Assembly (NCBI GenBank): GCA_040255445.1
Contig: JBDZUZ010000090.1
Span: 1 to 15,861 of the forward strand
DNA length: 15,861 nucleotides
Direction: 5' to 3'
From: JBDZUZ01 sp040255445
Lineage (GTDB): Bacteria > Planctomycetota > Phycisphaerae > Phycisphaerales > UBA1924
Shown: positions 14,120 to 15,861 of the stretch, piece by piece
Layout of the letters: each line of letters opens with the position of its first letter
How positions within the stretch are numbered: the first letter of the stretch is position 1
Made by a program: the position numbers and the translations under genes
The notes under the pieces: model-generated
Databases searched by the model: none
What the model was told of the DNA's origin: nothing
Seen by the model: only the letters and a program-made list of their open reading frames with translations

Positions 14120-14904
14120 CACTCCCTACACCGCGAACCCCGGAGGAAGCGAGCCACGCGGTGCTGCTCGAGGTCCTGTCTGTGCTGGGGCTGTACACAG
14201 ACGGCATCGTGGTTGTGGGCGGATGGGTTCCATCACTGGTGTTTCCGGGGCGAGGGCATGTTGGCTCGCTGGATGTCGACCTCGCGCTGGACGCGGGGCG
14301 GATCCGTTCGAGCGGGTACGAGTCGATTCGGGGGCGGCTGCTTGCCGCGGGCTACGTGCAGGATGAACTCCACCGCGGTGTATTCAGGCGCGCGGTGGGG
14401 CCGGATCCGATCACGGTTCGGGTTGACATGATCACCGGACTTGAGGGCGATGCATCGAGCGCACTTGTGCAGGACCTGCAGATCGGCCGGCTGCGGGGCG
14501 TCGAGATCGCGATCGATCATGCCGCGGTTCTGACACTGGCGGGGCGGTTGCCGGGCGGGGAGCGGGGGTCGGTGCGGGCGAGGGTCGTGTCGATCCCGGC
14601 GTTTCTGTGTATGAAGGCGTTCGCACTGAGCGAGCGCAAGAAGGACAAGGACGGGTACGACATTTATTTCTGCCTGGCGAACTACGGCGGCGGTCCCCCC
14701 GCGCTCGCGGAGGCGATGCGGCCGGTGCTGGACGTCTCGCGCGGGCTCGAAGCGGTTGCGATGCTTCGGGAGCACTTTGCGGCGATCGACAGTGTGGGGC
14801 CGGTTGGGGCGGGTCGCTTCGCGAGGGGAGCGGGCGGAGATGAGGAACAAGTCCGGCGGGCGGCGTTCGAGTTGGCGCGGCGGCTGCTCGGGCGCCTCGG
14901 GTAG
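14116..14904 (+). CDS. abiEii: AbiEii/AbiGii-family nucleotidyltransferase toxin
   Basis: The 262-residue protein has a DNA-polymerase-beta-like nucleotidyltransferase signature: VVVGGWVPSLVF (32-43) and HVGSLDVDLALD (48-59) with metal ligands Asp53 and Asp55. A Lys/Arg-rich motif follows, LSERKKDKDGYDIYF (171-185), matching the conserved KD-x-x-D element of AbiEii toxins. Members of the family arrest growth; related MenT toxins add nucleotides to tRNA acceptor ends and block translation. ATG 14116 overlaps the antitoxin stop, so translation is coupled, and an in-frame ATG further upstream (14086) lies inside the antitoxin gene and is unlikely. Both catalytic Asp residues and the downstream motif are intact, so the toxin looks active. 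Phage defence or plasmid/island maintenance are the known roles of such pairs. Confidence 0.88.
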   Translation: MTLPTPRTPEEASHAVLLEVLSVLGLYTDGIVVVGGWVPSLVFPGRGHVGSLDVDLALDAGRIRSSGYESIRGRLLAAGYVQDELHRGVFRRAVGPDPITVRVDMITGLEGDASSALVQDLQIGRLRGVEIAIDHAAVLTLAGRLPGGERGSVRARVVSIPAFLCMKAFALSERKKDKDGYDIYFCLANYGGGPPALAEAMRPVLDVSRGLEAVAMLREHFAAIDSVGPVGAGRFARGAGGDEEQVRRAAFELARRLLGRLG

Positions 14905-14918
14905 CGGCGGCGGGCGGG

Positions 14919-14924
14919 TACGCT
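14919..14924 (+). promoter_or_regulatory. Putative -10 element (TACGCT) of the serine hydrolase gene, leaderless type
   Basis: TACGCT is followed by six G bases and then ATG 14931. The 6-base spacing is the same as for the minus-strand gene at 12796. The G-run is too close to the ATG for a normal Shine-Dalgarno role. It lies in the 26-base gap after the toxin stop. Confidence 0.4.
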
Positions 14925-14930
14925 GGGGGG

Positions 14931-15842
14931 ATGGATCTGCTGGCTGACACGCTTGATGGGATGCGGGGCGCGTGGGCGCATCTGTTCGATGGAGCCGCGG
15001 AGCATCGGCTGCAGATGCTGGTAACGCCGCTGCGGCTTGGGGGTGTGTGGCTGGAAGAGCCGCGGACGGAGAGCTTCCGGGCGGATGCCGAGTACTTCTA
15101 TCCGGCGAGCACGGTGAAGCTGCTTGCGGCGGTCGCGGCGGCGCGGTGGACGCGGATGACCGGGGATGTCGCGGCTGAGGCGGGCCCGCTGCTGGATGCG
15201 CCGCTGGCGTTTCATCGCGACGATGGGAGCGTGCTGGCAACGGATGAGACGAACCCGGCGCCGGGGCACCCGATCACGCTGCGGCACTGCATCCGGCGGG
15301 CGCTGGTGGTGTCGGAGAACGAGCCGCACAACCTGGTGTACGACTTCCTGGGGCATGCGGTGGTGAACTTCGAACTCGCATCGATGGGCCTCACCGATGC
15401 GGTGATCAATCACCGGCTGGACGATCCGCGGCCGCCGGCAGCGCACCGGATCAAGCCGATGGTGGCGGTGACGCTCGACAACTGTGAAGTCGAGTTCGAG
15501 CGTCGGGAGGATCCGCCGATCTCGAGCGGGTTCTTTGCCGCGCTGCGGGGCACGAAGGTTGGGACAGCGCACATGCGCCATGGCGAGCTCATCGATGCGC
15601 CGATGGACTTCGCCGCGCCCGGCGCGGAGAAGAACCGGGTGCGGCTCGCGGATCTGCACTCGATCGTCCGGCGGTTCGCGCCCGGTACGCGGGCGATGGA
15701 TCGGAGCAACGCGGAGGCGCTCGGTGTCAGCGTTGCGGATCACGCGTTTCTGCGCCGGTGCCTGAGTGTGCTGCCGCGGGAGTGTGATGCGCCCAGGTAC
15801 GACCCGGTGACCTGCCTGCATTCCCTGAGCCAATCTGAGTGA
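14931..15842 (+). CDS. Serine hydrolase of the class A beta-lactamase fold, possibly C-terminally shortened
   Basis: The 303-residue protein carries the nucleophile motif S-x-x-K in YPASTVKLLAAV (Ser60, Lys63) and a second motif SEN (128-130) in ALVVSENEPHNLVYDFLG, as in beta-lactamase-like and transpeptidase-like serine hydrolases. No signal peptide is visible, which is unusual for a beta-lactamase and suggests a cytoplasmic or otherwise exported hydrolase. A third motif of the KTG type, expected near the C-terminus, is not seen; the chain ends with CLHSLSQSE. In similar proteins I would expect a further 50 residues or so containing that motif. The last part of the frame, from about 15810, has lower GC than the rest. 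The gene may be truncated or frameshifted, or may end at a contig or rearrangement boundary. Substrate unknown. Confidence 0.78.
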   Translation: MDLLADTLDGMRGAWAHLFDGAAEHRLQMLVTPLRLGGVWLEEPRTESFRADAEYFYPASTVKLLAAVAAARWTRMTGDVAAEAGPLLDAPLAFHRDDGSVLATDETNPAPGHPITLRHCIRRALVVSENEPHNLVYDFLGHAVVNFELASMGLTDAVINHRLDDPRPPAAHRIKPMVAVTLDNCEVEFERREDPPISSGFFAALRGTKVGTAHMRHGELIDAPMDFAAPGAEKNRVRLADLHSIVRRFAPGTRAMDRSNAEALGVSVADHAFLRRCLSVLPRECDAPRYDPVTCLHSLSQSE

Positions 15843-15861
15843 GAGAAAGTCATCCTACCAG

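Noticed and set aside
12953..14122. Minus-strand open frame of 389 codons opposite the antitoxin gene
   Set aside because: Arg/His/Pro-rich mirror frame; the plus strand carries the winged helix and overlaps the toxin gene correctly.
14233..15833. Two long minus-strand frames opposite the toxin and serine hydrolase genes
   Set aside because: Composition-driven shadows; the plus-strand frames contain the nucleotidyltransferase and SxxK/SEN motifs.

Overview
The window is a high-GC bacterial segment with no tRNA, rRNA, CRISPR array or insertion sequence that I can see. The codon use, a signal-peptide MscS channel and the gene families fit a Gram-negative high-GC lineage. Planctomycetota (Phycisphaerae-like) is my best guess, but it rests on resemblance only; no taxonomic marker gene is present.

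Layout. (1) 1-839, minus strand: the N-terminal part of an AAA+ ATPase with the winged-helix front domain typical of ATPases linked to contractile injection systems; it runs off the left edge. (2) 1100-10354, plus strand: a tightly packed six-gene run. In order it encodes a succinate-semialdehyde-type aldehyde dehydrogenase, a GABA-type aminotransferase, a nitrilase-superfamily amidohydrolase, a long Orn/Lys/Arg-type decarboxylase, an ATP-grasp ligase and a C45-type Ntn hydrolase. Two junctions are 4-base start/stop overlaps. (3) 10401-11765: a BON-MscS mechanosensitive channel. (4) A short 8-base tandem repeat, then a convergent gene of unknown function (11822-12796, minus). (5) 12913-14904: a type IV (AbiE-like) toxin-antitoxin pair behind a symmetric four-half-site operator. 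(6) 14931-15842: a serine beta-lactamase-fold hydrolase that looks short at its C-terminus. No stretch longer than 300 bases lacks a gene.

How the genes work together. The six-gene run reads as one pathway: an amino acid is decarboxylated to an amine, the amine or its product is transaminated and oxidised to an acid, and an amidase removes a nitrogen group. The ATP-grasp ligase and the Ntn hydrolase do not belong to the textbook agmatine/putrescine-to-GABA route. Together they suggest that an aminoacyl or acyl group is put on and later taken off, analogous to gamma-glutamylation in the Puu pathway but with unrelated enzymes. This is the best candidate for an undescribed system here. The second strongest signal is the AbiE-like promoter/operator.

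Genes after an intergenic gap share a TAnnCT -10-like hexamer, often only 6-10 bases before the start codon. This suggests leaderless or near-leaderless transcripts. Genes inside runs instead have Shine-Dalgarno sites or stop/start overlaps. Strand composition also changes, from C-rich to G-rich on the plus strand around 9-9.8 kb, independent of gene direction.
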